From: Epiperipatus broadwayi
Lineage: Eukaryota > Onychophora > Udeonychophora > Euonychophora > Peripatidae
Direction of reading: 5' to 3'
Assembly (NCBI GenBank): GCA_028023455.1
Contig: JAQFVV010012508.1
Location: forward strand, 2,539,877-2,603,876
Length of the DNA: 64,000 bases
Shown here: positions 11,494-21,979 of the stretch, one piece after another
Position numbering within the stretch: the first letter of the stretch is position 1
How the letters are laid out: the number at the start of each line of letters is the position of its first letter
Notes under the pieces: model-generated
The model's input: the letters and a program-made list of their open reading frames with translations, nothing else
The model's database searches: none
What the model was told of the DNA's origin: nothing
Made by a program: the position numbers and the translations under genes

Positions 11494-11838
11494 CTATGAG
11501 ATTTCTTCTGATTTCTCCACTTTTTTTCTAAGAGTAAAGTTGATTAGTAGTTTCCATACATTATGTATAGTCACATTAGTTTGATTTATGGGATTGTTTG
11601 CCATTGTCATGTGATCAGCTTTTTAAAAATTTTTTCTTTATACCTTTTCTTTTCTATCCAATATTTTTTTATTTTTTCAATTGAACATATGTTCATTGGT
11701 ACATATATGGTCTGCTACCTTAGACACATCTGTTTTGTCTCTTCTAGTCCTCAGTTTGTGCTTTTGCAAGTGCTTTTCAATGGGATGACTGGTCTCACCA
11801 ATATATATTCTTCCACATTGATGGAAATAGTCCAACAT
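11494..11838 (-). pseudogene. GIY-YIG endonuclease of a Penelope-like element, stops in frame
   Basis: The minus frame reads CGRIYIGETSHPIEKHL, then KHKLRTRRDKTDVSKVADHI, then CTNEHMFN. YIGET, the basic KHK stretch and the A-D-H residues are landmarks of the GIY-YIG domain that PLEs carry after the reverse transcriptase. About three in-frame stops follow, so it is a pseudogene. The predicted open frame on the opposite strand here is a shadow of this one. Confidence 0.8.
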
Positions 11839-12339
11839 ATAAATACAACTAAAACACCATCATCACAAACTTTCAGGAAAACACTAACCGAGATTCAGTC
11901 TTGTTCTATTTTTTAGTCGGATTACTTTGTTGTTTTTTTTTTTTTAGTTTTTAGTCAGCTAGTACTGTTTACATACAAGCATTATTTAAAAACATTTTTT
12001 TTTTACATATTTTATTTTTTACTTTTTAGTTATAAACTAAAAAAAAATCTGACAAAAAATATTTAATAATAGGATATGAAAAAGACTGATTAAGACAACA
12101 ATGTAGACTTGATATGGGGGAAACTCTTGAACAAAAAGAAATTTTATTTATTAAATCTTTTTAACATAACCAAACTTTTTTTTTTATTAAAAACAAAAAA
12201 ATAGTTTAAACTAAAAAACATCTTCAATTTAATTATTTTGATATGCTAATATTTTATCCTCTAAAATTAAATTGTGATTATAAAACTTTTATATTATTGG
12301 CAAATATGACTGATGAACTGTTCTCAGGATAATTTTTAT

Positions 12340-12905
12340 TGAGGTATGAAAAAATTGATTAAGATAATAACATAGACATGATGCAAAAACTAAGTTGAAC
12401 TTGCACCGTTAGATTCTTGAATATTGAATTTAAGGCAAATGCTCTACCAACTGAGCTATTCTGTCAAAGGCAACATATAGTAGAAATTTGATATATTTAC
12501 ATATGAGGGTTGGTTCAAATCCTCTTGAGTCCTTCCATTTTTTTTCCTAGTGAGGTTATTTAGTTTTTTTTTTTAGTTTTTCCTAAGAGCAAGATTAATT
12601 AGAGGCTTCCATACATTGTGTATTGCCACACTGGGTTGACATAGGATTATTTACCATTGTCATGTGAGCAGCTTCCTTAAATTTTCTTCTATGCATTTTT
12701 TCCCTCTTTATCCAGTATCTTTGTACTTTCTCAATTAAACATATGGTCATTAGTGCATACATGTTCTGCTATGATAGGCACATCTGTCTTTTTTCTTTTA
12801 ACCATTAGTTTGTGCTCTTTCTATACATTCAACACTCATAAATGATGGACATAATCCAACATATCACATCTTATCATCTTTATAAATCTTCAGACAAATA
12901 CAAAA
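12340..12905 (-). mobile_element. Penelope-like element 3' end, copy 2 (family A)
   Basis: Same order on minus as copy 1: GIY-YIG remnant (about 12830 to 12600; EHKLMVKRKKTDVPIIAEHV, then CTNDHMFN), followed by the tRNA-like segment. Stops and frameshifts are present. The terminal part beyond the tRNA-like region is lost or diverged. The two copies lie close together in the same orientation, so a local duplication is possible. Confidence 0.7.
12390..12460 (-). other. tRNA-like segment inside PLE copy 2
   Basis: The minus strand carries TAGCTCAGTTGGTAGAGC, an almost ideal tRNA A-box region, then CTTAAAT in a position where an anticodon loop could lie, and a worn B box (GTGCAAGTTCAAC). The CTTAAAT loop would give a Leu-like UAA anticodon, which fits the long variable region, but no complete cloverleaf closes. 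Confidence 0.55.
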
Positions 12906-13594
12906 TACTATCCTCACTTCAATTGAAAAAATCACAAACTCTCTCTTTAAAAACTAATCTGACACTACAGTATAAAATTTCTCTTATTAAATACTAATAG
13001 TCCCCAAAAATCAATTACTATGCTCCAATCTTCAATTTCACTACCCCTTTTTTAAAAAAAAGTTAAAATTCTCTATTGGGACAAAAAACCAGTTGTCATA
13101 TGTATAAAAAAGTGGAAAAACAATAAAGATTAAATGGTCTTTCCATACATTGTGGCTCTGCATTTTACTCATAGAGAACAATCAATATATTGACCAAACT
13201 CGTTGTTTCCTTTTCTAATATACAATCATATATTCCTGTAACTCATACAGACATACCTTATTCAATTTCATATCCAAAGTCACATGACACATTTTAATCC
13301 CTATTCTAAAAAAAAAAGTGTTGGGTGATCAATAACTTGAACAACTAACTGAGACCCTAAGGGAGTTTTTATTATTTCTAATAAAGCTAATATACAAAAA
13401 TTCAAATTCTGGCATTTGGAGCTTAATTAAATACTAGGATTTATTAATAAAAGTCACTCTCAAAGATTTACCAATTACACCCAATCCCATCACTGCTAAC
13501 CCTTCCCAATCATCCAATCATTAAAAAGTTTAAACAGTAGCATCTCTAACCAATTTTTTTTAATTTTTTTGATTAAATTAAACCTGAGTGCTCT

Positions 13595-13980
13595 GCCCAC
13601 ATATTTTCTGGTCTCTCATAGAGGGTTCTCTGCTTGGACCTGGTCTGCCCTTTATGTAAATGGGATGATGGCACAATAACACATATTCTGAGCCATTGTA
13701 CATCACTCCAATGCATCCATATACAAAACTAGAGTGCCTCTCCTCACCAGACTGATTTTCAGCATATCCAATGGCATCTTTCCATCCATAAGAATCATAA
13801 ATTTCTTGCTGTTTGCCTATTGGTTAACTAGATACACATTCATTTATGGCCACACCTTAGTTGACTGTAAGAAATTACTTCTGGCAAAACTTCAGGCCAT
13901 CAGAAACAGAGATGAAAAATTAATTCCAACATACATCTACAATGCTACATGGAGCCTTATAGAAATGGACAATTTGTAAT
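13595..13980 (+). pseudogene. LINE C-terminal zinc-knuckle fragment
   Basis: The plus frame at 13646-13698 reads CPLCKWDDGTITHILSHC, a clear C-x2-C-x10-H-x4-C knuckle of the kind that ends LINE polyproteins. The following sequence keeps partial coding character. The peptide differs from LINE-Z, so it represents another LINE family. No reverse-transcriptase motif remains nearby. Confidence 0.6.
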
Positions 13981-14099
13981 TGAACAGTTGATTTTTTATT
14001 CCCAGACCATTGGTATTGGGTTATGAAACCTTTATTATGGTGTCTGTTAACAACAAAACTCTTTTATTGCTATAGTGTAATTCTTTGAGCTCACAATAA

Positions 14100-14230
14100 A
14101 ATTTCTTGATAAAAAAAAAGATTTACCAATCAGCTGGAAGGATGATGTCTACAAATATTGATGCAAAGGGCTCATTATGTATGAAGGAAGAGGAAATCCT
14201 TGAACACTTTGTCTATGAATGCTTTTTTTT
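14100..14230 (+). pseudogene. Second zinc-knuckle LINE fragment
   Basis: The plus frame at about 14169-14222 reads GSLCMKEEEILEHFVYEC, the same knuckle type with the first cysteine lost. It is probably another remnant of the LINE upstream or a relative. Confidence 0.45.
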
Positions 14231-14660
14231 TTTTATGTACATATCAGTTTATAGAAGCTATCGCATGAAACCAGTCCTTATTGATATTTCAAAGAGAACT
14301 GTTTCATTAATATAGGATTGATAGTATTCATCCTATTTACCCTTTGGTTTCTGAGAAATCATTTTATTTCTAACCCAAACATATCCAAAACTTAAATCCC
14401 TTTTTATCAATCGTTAAAAAAAAATTAAAATCAGAGATCAAGCTCTGGATCCTATTGATATTATAAGCCACTTGGAGTCTGATCTCTCTTTCAGAACCAC
14501 TGTGATATACAGACTGTAATTTTTCATTTTAAACATATATTTAACAATCTTAATTATACAATTTAATTTTATTCATCAAACTAATTCTTTTATTGTGTAG
14601 GACTTTTTATTTCAATACAGTCTATATAGTAATTCATTCTATTTGTTTATTGAATATCTA

Positions 14661-14718
14661 TTTTTTTTTTCCATATGTCATAGCATCGGCCGATACCTCT
14701 CTCTAACAACGCATGCTT
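14661..14718 (-). mobile_element. tRNA-derived SINE, internally deleted
   Basis: The minus strand contains the SINE 5' and 3' tips joined (ATCGGCCGATGCTATGACATATG plus a poly-A tail, seen as poly-T at 14661-14670). The tRNA-like body is missing. Same family as 14909-15009. Confidence 0.55.
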
Positions 14719-14908
14719 AATAAAGTTTATTTTACAAGCATCTTGTTAAATGGTTTCTGTATGATAATAGTATATTGTTTTTAAGCTGTTCTTTTTTTTT
14801 AAAAAAAAAAGAAAACAAAACAAAAGAATAACGACAAAACAATAATAACAAGATTAAAAAACTGAAATTATGCTTTACAGAGAATTTATGCAAAAAGTTT
14901 TTGTGTAG

Positions 14909-15009
14909 TCAAGCATTGGTGATCGAGAAGTCAGCGACGGCTGCTTTACAAGCAGTTGTCCCGGGTTAGCGGGTTCGCGTCCCGGTTGATGCTATGACAC
15001 ATGGGGGAA
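14909..15009 (+). mobile_element. tRNA-derived SINE with target-site duplication
   Basis: The body has an A-box-like TGATCGAGAAGTCAGC, a CTGC/GCAG anticodon-type stem around TTTACAA, a B-box-like GGTTCGCGTCC, then GATGCTATGACACATG and a short A-rich end. It is flanked by AAAAAGTTTTTGTGTAG (14892-14908) and the same sequence with one extra T (15010-15027). Such a 17-bp duplication is typical of LINE-mediated insertion. Sister copies lie at 34706, 36110, 50953 and, in fragments, 14661 and 24510. Confidence 0.8.
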
Positions 15010-15342
15010 AAAAAGTTTTTTGTGTAGAAAGAATGTCATAGGCTTTTTAGTGCAATAAAAAAAAAACAATTCTTTAGGAACCCTCTTTGGCTGACGATAG
15101 CAATTGTTAAGAAAAGTTTGCATTAAAAAGAAATTAAAATTTAGAATAATAAAAAAAAAAAAAACTTAAAATTTAAATGAATATGATAGGAATAAATATA
15201 TCTAAACAAGAAAACTGTTGAAGGATATTTTTAATAATCAAACTTTGTTGACTTTTAATCGACTTATTCTTTCTGCATTCATCAGACAATTATTATATAT
15301 ACATCATAATAAAATAAATATGGAACGGGGATTATAAACACC

Positions 15343-15706
15343 AAACGATCACCATTCTTTATGCTTACACAAGCTGTTTACACAGAGGTTAAACTCTCCA
15401 TACAGTAGGACCAGTCAGTGCAAGACAGAGTAATCACTGGATGGAAGAAGGTTTGTGCATAAAATCCCTATCTAGTACCTACTCATCAAATATCCCTGCA
15501 CTAGTTTCTTAGTTCTTAAGATCTAGGTGCAGTGCTCACAGATTCAAGGCTCCTCACTGATGAAAGTCACAAGCCACAAACTAGTCTGGGGATATTGGAT
15601 GAGTAGGTACTAGATAAGGATTTTATGCACAAATCTTTTTGCATCCATTGATCATTCTGGCTTGCACTGAGTGGCGCTACTGTATGGGGAGTTTAGCCTC
15701 TGTGTA
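15343..15706 (+). repeat. Family D element, near full length
   Basis: The left arm (GATCACCATTCTTTATGCTTAC ... AAACTCTCCATACAGTAG ... CAGTGCAAG) is mirrored at the right end (CTTGCACTGAGTGGC ... GGGGAGTTTAGCC). The interior contains the D hammerhead region at about 15530-15603. There is no coding capacity. Confidence 0.75.
15532..15603 (+). ncRNA. Hammerhead-like motif, worn (family D)
   Basis: CTGATGA is followed by AAGTCACAAGCC, then ACAAACTAGTC where GAAAC is expected. The stem I strands (GATTCAA ... CCTCA on one side, TGGGG ... TTGGAT on the other) still pair partly. The change of GAAA to CAAA should abolish activity. Confidence 0.5.
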
Positions 15707-16770
15707 AAAAGATGATTATGTTGGGAGGAGCATGGCAATGGTAATCCATTTAGTTTTTCCCCATTTCATCTATATGTGAGTGAAACCTACTATGAAGATA
15801 ATTAAATGGTAATATGGTGGTTGAGGCAAGGATGATGATGCTGATCTTCCAAAGTACAAATAATATTGATTTTAATAATCAAAATAAAAGCAAAGAGAGG
15901 GATGAATTAGTTATATAACAATATTTCTAAGGACTGTTTTAGGATATATAATATTAAATATTATTATTATTTAGTATAATTATTTTGTTAGCAATTACAG
16001 TACGAAAAATGCTGGAAACGATTTAAGCATTAGTTAAATACAGAATACAGTACATAGCTTTGCTGAGCGGTTGGCAGCTTTTGTCGCAACAGAAGTAAGA
16101 TTAGAGTGTAATAAACCATCTAGTAATGTGTAATATTGGACTTCGTTAAAAATGAAAAATACTGCATATCAGTAATTATTTTGCGTATGAATACATTCGA
16201 GATTCGTCGTATTTATTTTATTGAAACTAAAATTACATTAGATTAACCAGTTTGCTTATAATATTCATGCTTAATAAATACGCAATATATAAAGACCAAG
16301 TGACTAATATTTCTGTAGTTTAAATTATTCATTAAGTAGATAATCTCTAGTCTAATGAATGACTAATAAAAGTTATTAATAAAGACCAATTGATTTGTTA
16401 TTTAACTGTAGGGTCATAGTTTCCCATTTATGTTGCAAAATACTGATTCTCTACTATCTCTAAATGGCGGGAAACATGCGTAATATTTTTTTTTTGTTAA
16501 CGCCCTATAATGTTAACCATACGTAATATCCGGTATTATATCAATATGAAAATAAACTTATTATAATTTATTTAAAAGTAACCTCTTAAATCACATTTTG
16601 TGCCATCTATATATATTTGGTATTTTGATCAATCTTTCAAAATTAAATTATCAAATTGGATCAATTTAATAATTGACTTAAGTTATTTTATCCAAATCTC
16701 CAATATTCTAGCCTGAAGATTGGTATCATTTATGTAATCCTTGGTCATATACTTACTTAATACAGTCCTA
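15707..16770. other. AT-rich interval with a J motif
   Basis: No gene seen. The J motif (TAATCTCTAGTCTAATGAATGACTAATAA) lies at about 16340-16372, as also at 18855-18900, 24550-24590 and 45168-45215. Confidence 0.4.
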
Positions 16771-16779
16771 GGATTGATC

Positions 16780-17395
16780 TAATGGATAACCAATTTAAAT
16801 ATCTTGATAGGTTCCAAATAGAAAGGTGGACTTAGATGCTGAGATGATCACAAGACTCAGACATACTGCTTCTGCTTTTAACAAGTTAAAAATATAATGA
16901 GCTTCCTCATAATAAAATGACTAATTGCAATTAAATTAGATGTATATAGAGATTTTATTTCATCTAAATTTATTGGATAGGAATGAGACTTGGATTCTCT
17001 ACTAATGCAATATAAAAACATTAGAAAAGTTTTATTTAAAGATGCTTCTTAATATTTTAAAAAGTACAATAGCAAGATCATAAGATTAATCAATACTGTC
17101 TTCAACATGCTGGATATGATCATGTAAAGTCCATTATATAAAATCATATCCTATTACATTGGACATATGGAATGCATTAACTATAAAGATTTCCTCCCTT
17201 TTTTGCGAATTTGAGCATGGTTTGTATGAAAGAAGCAGATCCTATTTATATATAATATGGCAGAGAATAGAATACATTGGAAATCTACTATTAGATATGG
17301 AGTTGAAGTATTTCAAGAGGAAATGTTTTCTGCAGAAATTAAAAGACAGCAGTACAAAACATCAAATAAATAGAATGAACAGCATGTTCTGTATG
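16780..17395 (+). pseudogene. RTE-type LINE C-terminal fragment (second lineage)
   Basis: Across plus frames: VDLDAEMITRLRHTASAF, then NETWILY, then NIKTLEKFYLKMLLNILK, then a GHM-type stretch near 17155-17170. These match in order the region after the reverse transcriptase of RTE-type elements (ASAAF..., GSETWTLY..., LERFH...LRSIL, ...WVGHVVRM). Stops and frameshifts are frequent. It differs from the DNRWT lineage at 18026-18830. Confidence 0.65.
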
Positions 17396-18025
17396 TGATT
17401 GTATTTGTGGTTCACAGATTGGATTACATATACACTAGAGATGAATCTTGTGGAATTGGAAAGATCATAATCATTTATGTGAGTCTGCTGCTGGTGACAT
17501 TGATCACAAGCAATGAATTAATCTCCTGGACCAAATCATATATCTGATATTTTTAATCACACTTATTATTCATCAAAATGACATTTATTTTTGTAGAGGT
17601 GGTCAAATTTTAATTTGTTCTAAATAGTTTTTCAATATTCATAAGAGGCAGATATATATTTATTATAAAGATAAATTGTTCTTTCAAGATTGTACTAGCT
17701 TTAAATATTTTTCTAAGTGCATTTATCATATAGTTGAAGAATTTTCTTGATACGACATAGTTTTGAATAGTTTGAACTCACTGATCATCTAAATATTAGA
17801 TTCCTTGCAAGTGTGTTTTGTAGCAGTTATGAAAAAAGCTATTTACTCTTAGATATTCTAACATCACTTTCTGATACTAAGATGTTACCAAATCCCAAAC
17901 TTTTTGTAGCACATTTCAAGATTTTAAGTCGTATTGTGATCCTATGTTTGTCTTTTGCAGATGATATTTTCCAGATATGTTTGAAAGTTGTATTTCTAAA
18001 GCAGCCTACATTTCATAGTTACTTA
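17396..18025. other. Interval with no clear feature
   Basis: Possibly the worn tail of the LINE just upstream to about 17560. Beyond that nothing is recognised. Confidence 0.3.
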
Positions 18026-18830
18026 AAGAATATCTCATCATCATCATTATCAACCATTATCAATCCACTGCAGGATGAAGGTCTCTCCAAGTTCAATCCA
18101 TCTCCTCTGATCTTTAGCTTCTCTTCTCCACATCATCCCTGCACAATTTCTTATTTCATCCATCCATCTCACATGTGGTCTCTTTCTGAGTCTTTTACAA
18201 TCTCTTGGAATCCAGTTTAAGATTTCAGTTGTCCATCTATTATCATCTCTTCTAGAAATATGTCCAGCCCAACTCCTTTTCAGTCTTTTACATTTTTTCA
18301 ATGAGGTCAGTAACACCTGGTTGTTCTCTTACCCATATATTGCGTTTTCGATCTTTTCTTGTTACTCCCAACATGCATTTCTCCATACTTCTTTGAGTGG
18401 TCTGAAGTCTCTGTATTGTTCTTCTATTAAGTGTCCAAGTCTCAGATCCAAAAGTAAGAACTGGTAAAACACATTTATTAAAAACTTTCCTTTTCAAACA
18501 CCTAGGCATATTTCCTTTTAGTATCAAGTTATTTCTACCAAAAGCACTCCAACTAAGTTTAATTCTATAATTAATTCCATCCATTATGTTTCCATCTGTA
18601 TTAATAATCTGACCAAGATATTTGTAACTGTTAACTTCTTCTAACTCATCATAATCAATCTTAATTTTCATACTTTGAAAAAATCCATTAAACATTACTT
18701 TTGTCTTTTTAACATTTATCTTTAGTCCTACTTTCATCTGATAACTCCTGCAACATTTCCTGCAGCTCTAAAGCATTACTTGCAAAAACAACTACATCAT
18801 CTGAAAAATCTAAATGAAAGAATATCTAAT
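18026..18830 (-). pseudogene. RTE-type LINE, from catalytic box to 3' tail
   Basis: On minus the copy starts with FSDDVVVFASNALELQEML, a mutated FADD catalytic box. After one frameshift it runs MKVGLKINVKKTKVMFNG, YKYLGQIINTDGN, LTFGSETWTLNRRT, SMEKCMLGVTRKDRKRN, DNRWTTEILNWIPRD, and ends WIELGETFILQW with a stop at about 18050. A GAT trinucleotide tail follows (18034-18050 read as ATC on plus). About 230 residues are open in two frames, making it the best preserved LINE coding segment in the window, yet 5'-truncated and frameshifted. Confidence 0.85.
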
Positions 18831-18849
18831 GGCTGCTATATAAAAATTA

Positions 18850-18905
18850 TTATCAGTTATTCATTAGACTAGAGATTATCCAGTAGTGAATCATATTTCT
18901 GTAGT
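18850..18905 (+). repeat. J motif repeat
   Basis: CATTAGACTAGAGATTATCC followed by TGAATCATATTTCTGTAGTG. It lies directly beyond the 5' end of the RTE copy. Other copies: 16340, 24550, 44800, 45168 and, as a perfect inverted pair, 45534-45602. Confidence 0.5.
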
Positions 18906-20339
18906 GTATATAAATTTATTAAAAATTTTAATCCACAAAATGCTTCTGATGGTTTTTGTATTCTGGAATGAAAAAAAGCAGTGTTTATTTTATAATAAAA
19001 GATATAAAACGGCTTGAAAAAAAACCTCTATTAAATTTGTATTTATACGCTTTCAAATTTCTTCAGAAATACGTCATGATTAAAAAATGGCGTTGACCAT
19101 CTAAATTACTTAGCCATGTGAAATTATAATCTTCATGTTTAATCATAGTTATGGTGTAATATTGCATTATATGTCATTGCTTGGCTTACTAATAGACCCC
19201 CCCCCCCGCTTATTTTTTTTTCTATTACTCTCACTTAAACTTATGAAATCGTAATTATATTTTTACTAAATCTTTTTGTTTATACAGAGAGTAGCCATCT
19301 TGTGAGTTTGCTCTCATCTGTATACTTTTCATTACATGTTATAAAAGTTTATTATTATTATTAAAGAAATCAAAAAGTAAATAAAGACTTGATTAAATAT
19401 AAGAAGAAGAAAAAAGCGAGATCAAACAAATGTTAAACAAATTATTTGATATAAGAAAGTTTTGTTATGACGTGCCAAAAAAATGAAAAGAGGTTTTTGA
19501 AGAAACGTAGTCTAGGAAGTAAATTGTTTTAAAAAATACCTAAACTGAAAATAAATGGATAAGTTATATTGAGAAAGCGATGCCTTTTGAGTAATAAAAA
19601 TCTATAGTTCTAGTTTGAATTTTTTTTTACGAATTAATACTGATTGGCAAATATTAACTACCTATATATATATAATCAAATCTAGATTTTTCACATATTT
19701 GAAACTGGATACAAATCCCCAGCTGGTGTCTTATGAAAAACATCCTATATCAATCTTACTCAACAGAGCCGGCTTGAGAGTGGTGCAAATGGTGTGATTG
19801 CACTAGGCTCCACATTTATCAAGGCATCATATTTGCATGATCTAAGTTTTTTGTGAAAAGCCAAAGTAAAATGGTTTATTACCTGCTAAATGATATTACA
19901 TTTCCTTTTTTTAATTCTGCCAAAATTCTTTAATTTGAAGACTCTACCACATCGAAGTAGTACAATTGTTGAAGCACTGTTTGTGCAGTGATGTAGATTT
20001 TTCAGCTATGTGCAATGTGTATCCTTACCCCTTTCACAATGTTTCGGTCATGTTAATATGTAATCAGCATAGCTCAAGAATGATTCTCTTCATTAGCAAT
20101 TTTATCTACTGAATCAGAAATCACAAAAAGGAATAAATTATGATGATATTATTAACGGATTTTCAACAAAACATTTAAGAAACTAAAATATAATTTTTTG
20201 CATTATATGTATTGTATTTTGTTTTCTCAAATATTCATTCAATAAAATTTCACAAAGCTATATTTATAATTTACAAATAATTATAAGTATTAATTTATGC
20301 AATTTTATTTTGAGTAAACAAAATAAAATTTACTTATAG
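18906..20339. other. AT-rich interval with a possible hAT terminus
   Basis: Nothing coding is recognised. At about 19762-19812 the sequence CAGAGCCGGCTTGAGAG with TGTGATTGCACTAGGC resembles the CAGGGCCGGC-type ends of some hAT transposons. No partner end was found, so I leave it as a possibility. A C-run lies near 19198-19208. Confidence 0.3.
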
Positions 20340-20556
20340 CAAAAATAATATAGCGGATTTGAACCCAAACTTTCAAGCATCCTTCAACTATCCACACTAT
20401 CTCATACCACTGATACACATGACCACTCACATGTAGAAAAGATAAATATTTATCTACATGTGTGTAGTTGTGTGTATCAGTGTTATGAGATAGTGTGGAT
20501 AGTTAAAGGGTGCTTGAAAGTCTGGGTTCAAATCCCCTATATTTACAATTAAGCTC
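20340..20556. repeat. Family F foldback, minimal form
   Basis: The left arm (GGATTTGAACCCAAACTTTC ... CATGTAGAAAAGATAAAT) and right arm (ATTTATCTACATGTGTG ... GAAAGTCTGGGTTCAAATCC) form an almost perfect palindrome with virtually no spacer. T-arm-like GGTTCAAATCC points outward at both ends. The hammerhead segment seen in longer members is absent. Confidence 0.8.
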
Positions 20557-20939
20557 CAGGTATATGAAGAATGCTTGTATTTCACATATTATAGCCTATA
20601 TTTTATTTTCATGAATGTTTTTTTTTTTAGCGAATAAATAAAAATTAATAAATAAAATAAAAAATTAATTAATTAATTAATTAATAAAAATTTTAACAAA
20701 GAGAATCGTTCTTGACTTGATTTACAATAATTGTAAAGGAGTATATCTATATCTACAAATAAGATAATTTTTTAAAAATATCGAAATATTTTTAATCATG
20801 AGTAAAAGACTCCCCCCCTTGCATGAAATCATTGCTCTGAGCTCTGCTTTTTCTCAGGCCATCTGTGTCACTCATACATGTATTTCTCATAATAAACCAT
20901 ACATTACCATATAATATTAAATCATCCATGCACATTACT

Positions 20940-21012
20940 ACTGTTACACAATGCTTTATTTACCACCCTCTTTTACAGTTTCGATTGCCCCAGCAATCTT
21001 CTTCAGAACTTT
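20940..21012 (-). repeat. Family H fragment with CTGAAGAA-hairpin-GAAAC motif
   Basis: Minus strand at 21006-20978: CTGAAGAA, GATTGC, TGGG, GCAATC, GAAAC. The 6-bp stem is perfect. An extra A separates the CTGAAGA core from the stem, and no stem I can be drawn, so I call it hammerhead-like only. The flanking sequence matches the arms at 7991-8154. Confidence 0.5.
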
Positions 21013-21975
21013 ATATTTCCTAACCTCAGCTTCTAAATTCAAATTTTAAAAATTTACCATAGATTAGGATTAATAGTAAGGTTAAGAGGAATGTGGCAAA
21101 TCTGAAAGAATAATTTGGTTACAGACATTTATTAAGCTATTAGTCAATTAATTACTATATGTGTGTGTGTTCATATGATCGAGTATGTATTTTATTGATA
21201 GTTTTTTTATAATATAATTATTAATTTTATGTAATTTAAATTAACTTTTAACTTTTGATTATTTTATATAAGATGTCATTTTGACAAGTGTAACATGGTA
21301 ATGAAATTTTATCTTTGATATCAAGTAAACAGTTATTTATTTGCTTTTTTTTTTAATGCTGATATGAAATAAGTTGAATAGCTTTAGGCTTTGTGATTAA
21401 ACATGACTTATTACACAGTTGAGTGAATTCTTGTTGTCCTGTTTTAAAATCTGTATTTTATTTTATAAGATTATATTGTTTACAAATTATAACTGTGCAC
21501 TCTATTGCTTTCCATGTATATTATTGTTTCCTTTCATTATTTTTTTCAACTGGCTAACAGTCTTTTTCAGGGCTATAATTTAGAATATATTACTTTTTTT
21601 TCCATGCCATAGGCAGGGAAAAATTTAAATTGCCATACATACAGAATATATATACCAATTTATATTTTTTAAATCTATATTGATTTCTAATTTTATATCT
21701 TCAAATATTCATAATTTAATCATACTATATTATAATCAATTTAGTTTTTATATCAATATATATATATATATGCACACAGATGGCCACTCTTATCTTTATA
21801 AAAGTTGTAATCTTGTGTTGTGATTTGTAAAGGTCCCTCTCGTGGTAAAATTAAGCACTGTAGGCATATGTATTTAAAAACATTTTAATAAAGAAAGAGG
21901 GAGAAATAGAACATTTATTAGCAAAGTTTGTATACTAAATATCCAAATGATAAAGATATATAGGATGACTGAAGA
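21013..21975. other. AT-rich interval
   Basis: No gene is seen. At about 21547-21577 on minus, CTGAAAAAGACTG ... CAGTTGAAA looks like a worn relative of the family G motif. Confidence 0.3.
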
Positions 21976-21979
21976 ATAC

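Larger units (their letters stand above)
11190..11935 (-). mobile_element. Penelope-like element 3' end, copy 1 (family A)
   Basis: Reading on minus, the order is: a GIY-YIG endonuclease remnant (11838 to 11494), a tRNA-like segment (about 11452 to 11380), a CTGAAGAAG-hairpin motif (about 11349 to 11312), then the terminal sequence that recurs as the arms of other family A foldbacks, ending near 11190. The copy ties the non-coding A repeats to a PLE: they are its terminal part. Upstream sequence does not extend into a recognisable reverse transcriptase, so the copy is 5'-truncated. Confidence 0.7.

Noticed and set aside
11563-11916. 117-residue plus-strand open frame
   Set aside because: It lies antisense to the PLE endonuclease remnant, whose YIGET motif is clear on minus; the plus frame is a shadow.
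17813-18220. 135-residue plus-strand open frame
   Set aside because: Its second half is antisense to the RTE C-terminus (DNRWT ... GETFILQW); no family signature on plus.
19762-19812. hAT element end (CAGAGCCGGC...)
   Set aside because: No inverted partner, no 8-bp duplication and no transposase fragment found; left as a possibility only.
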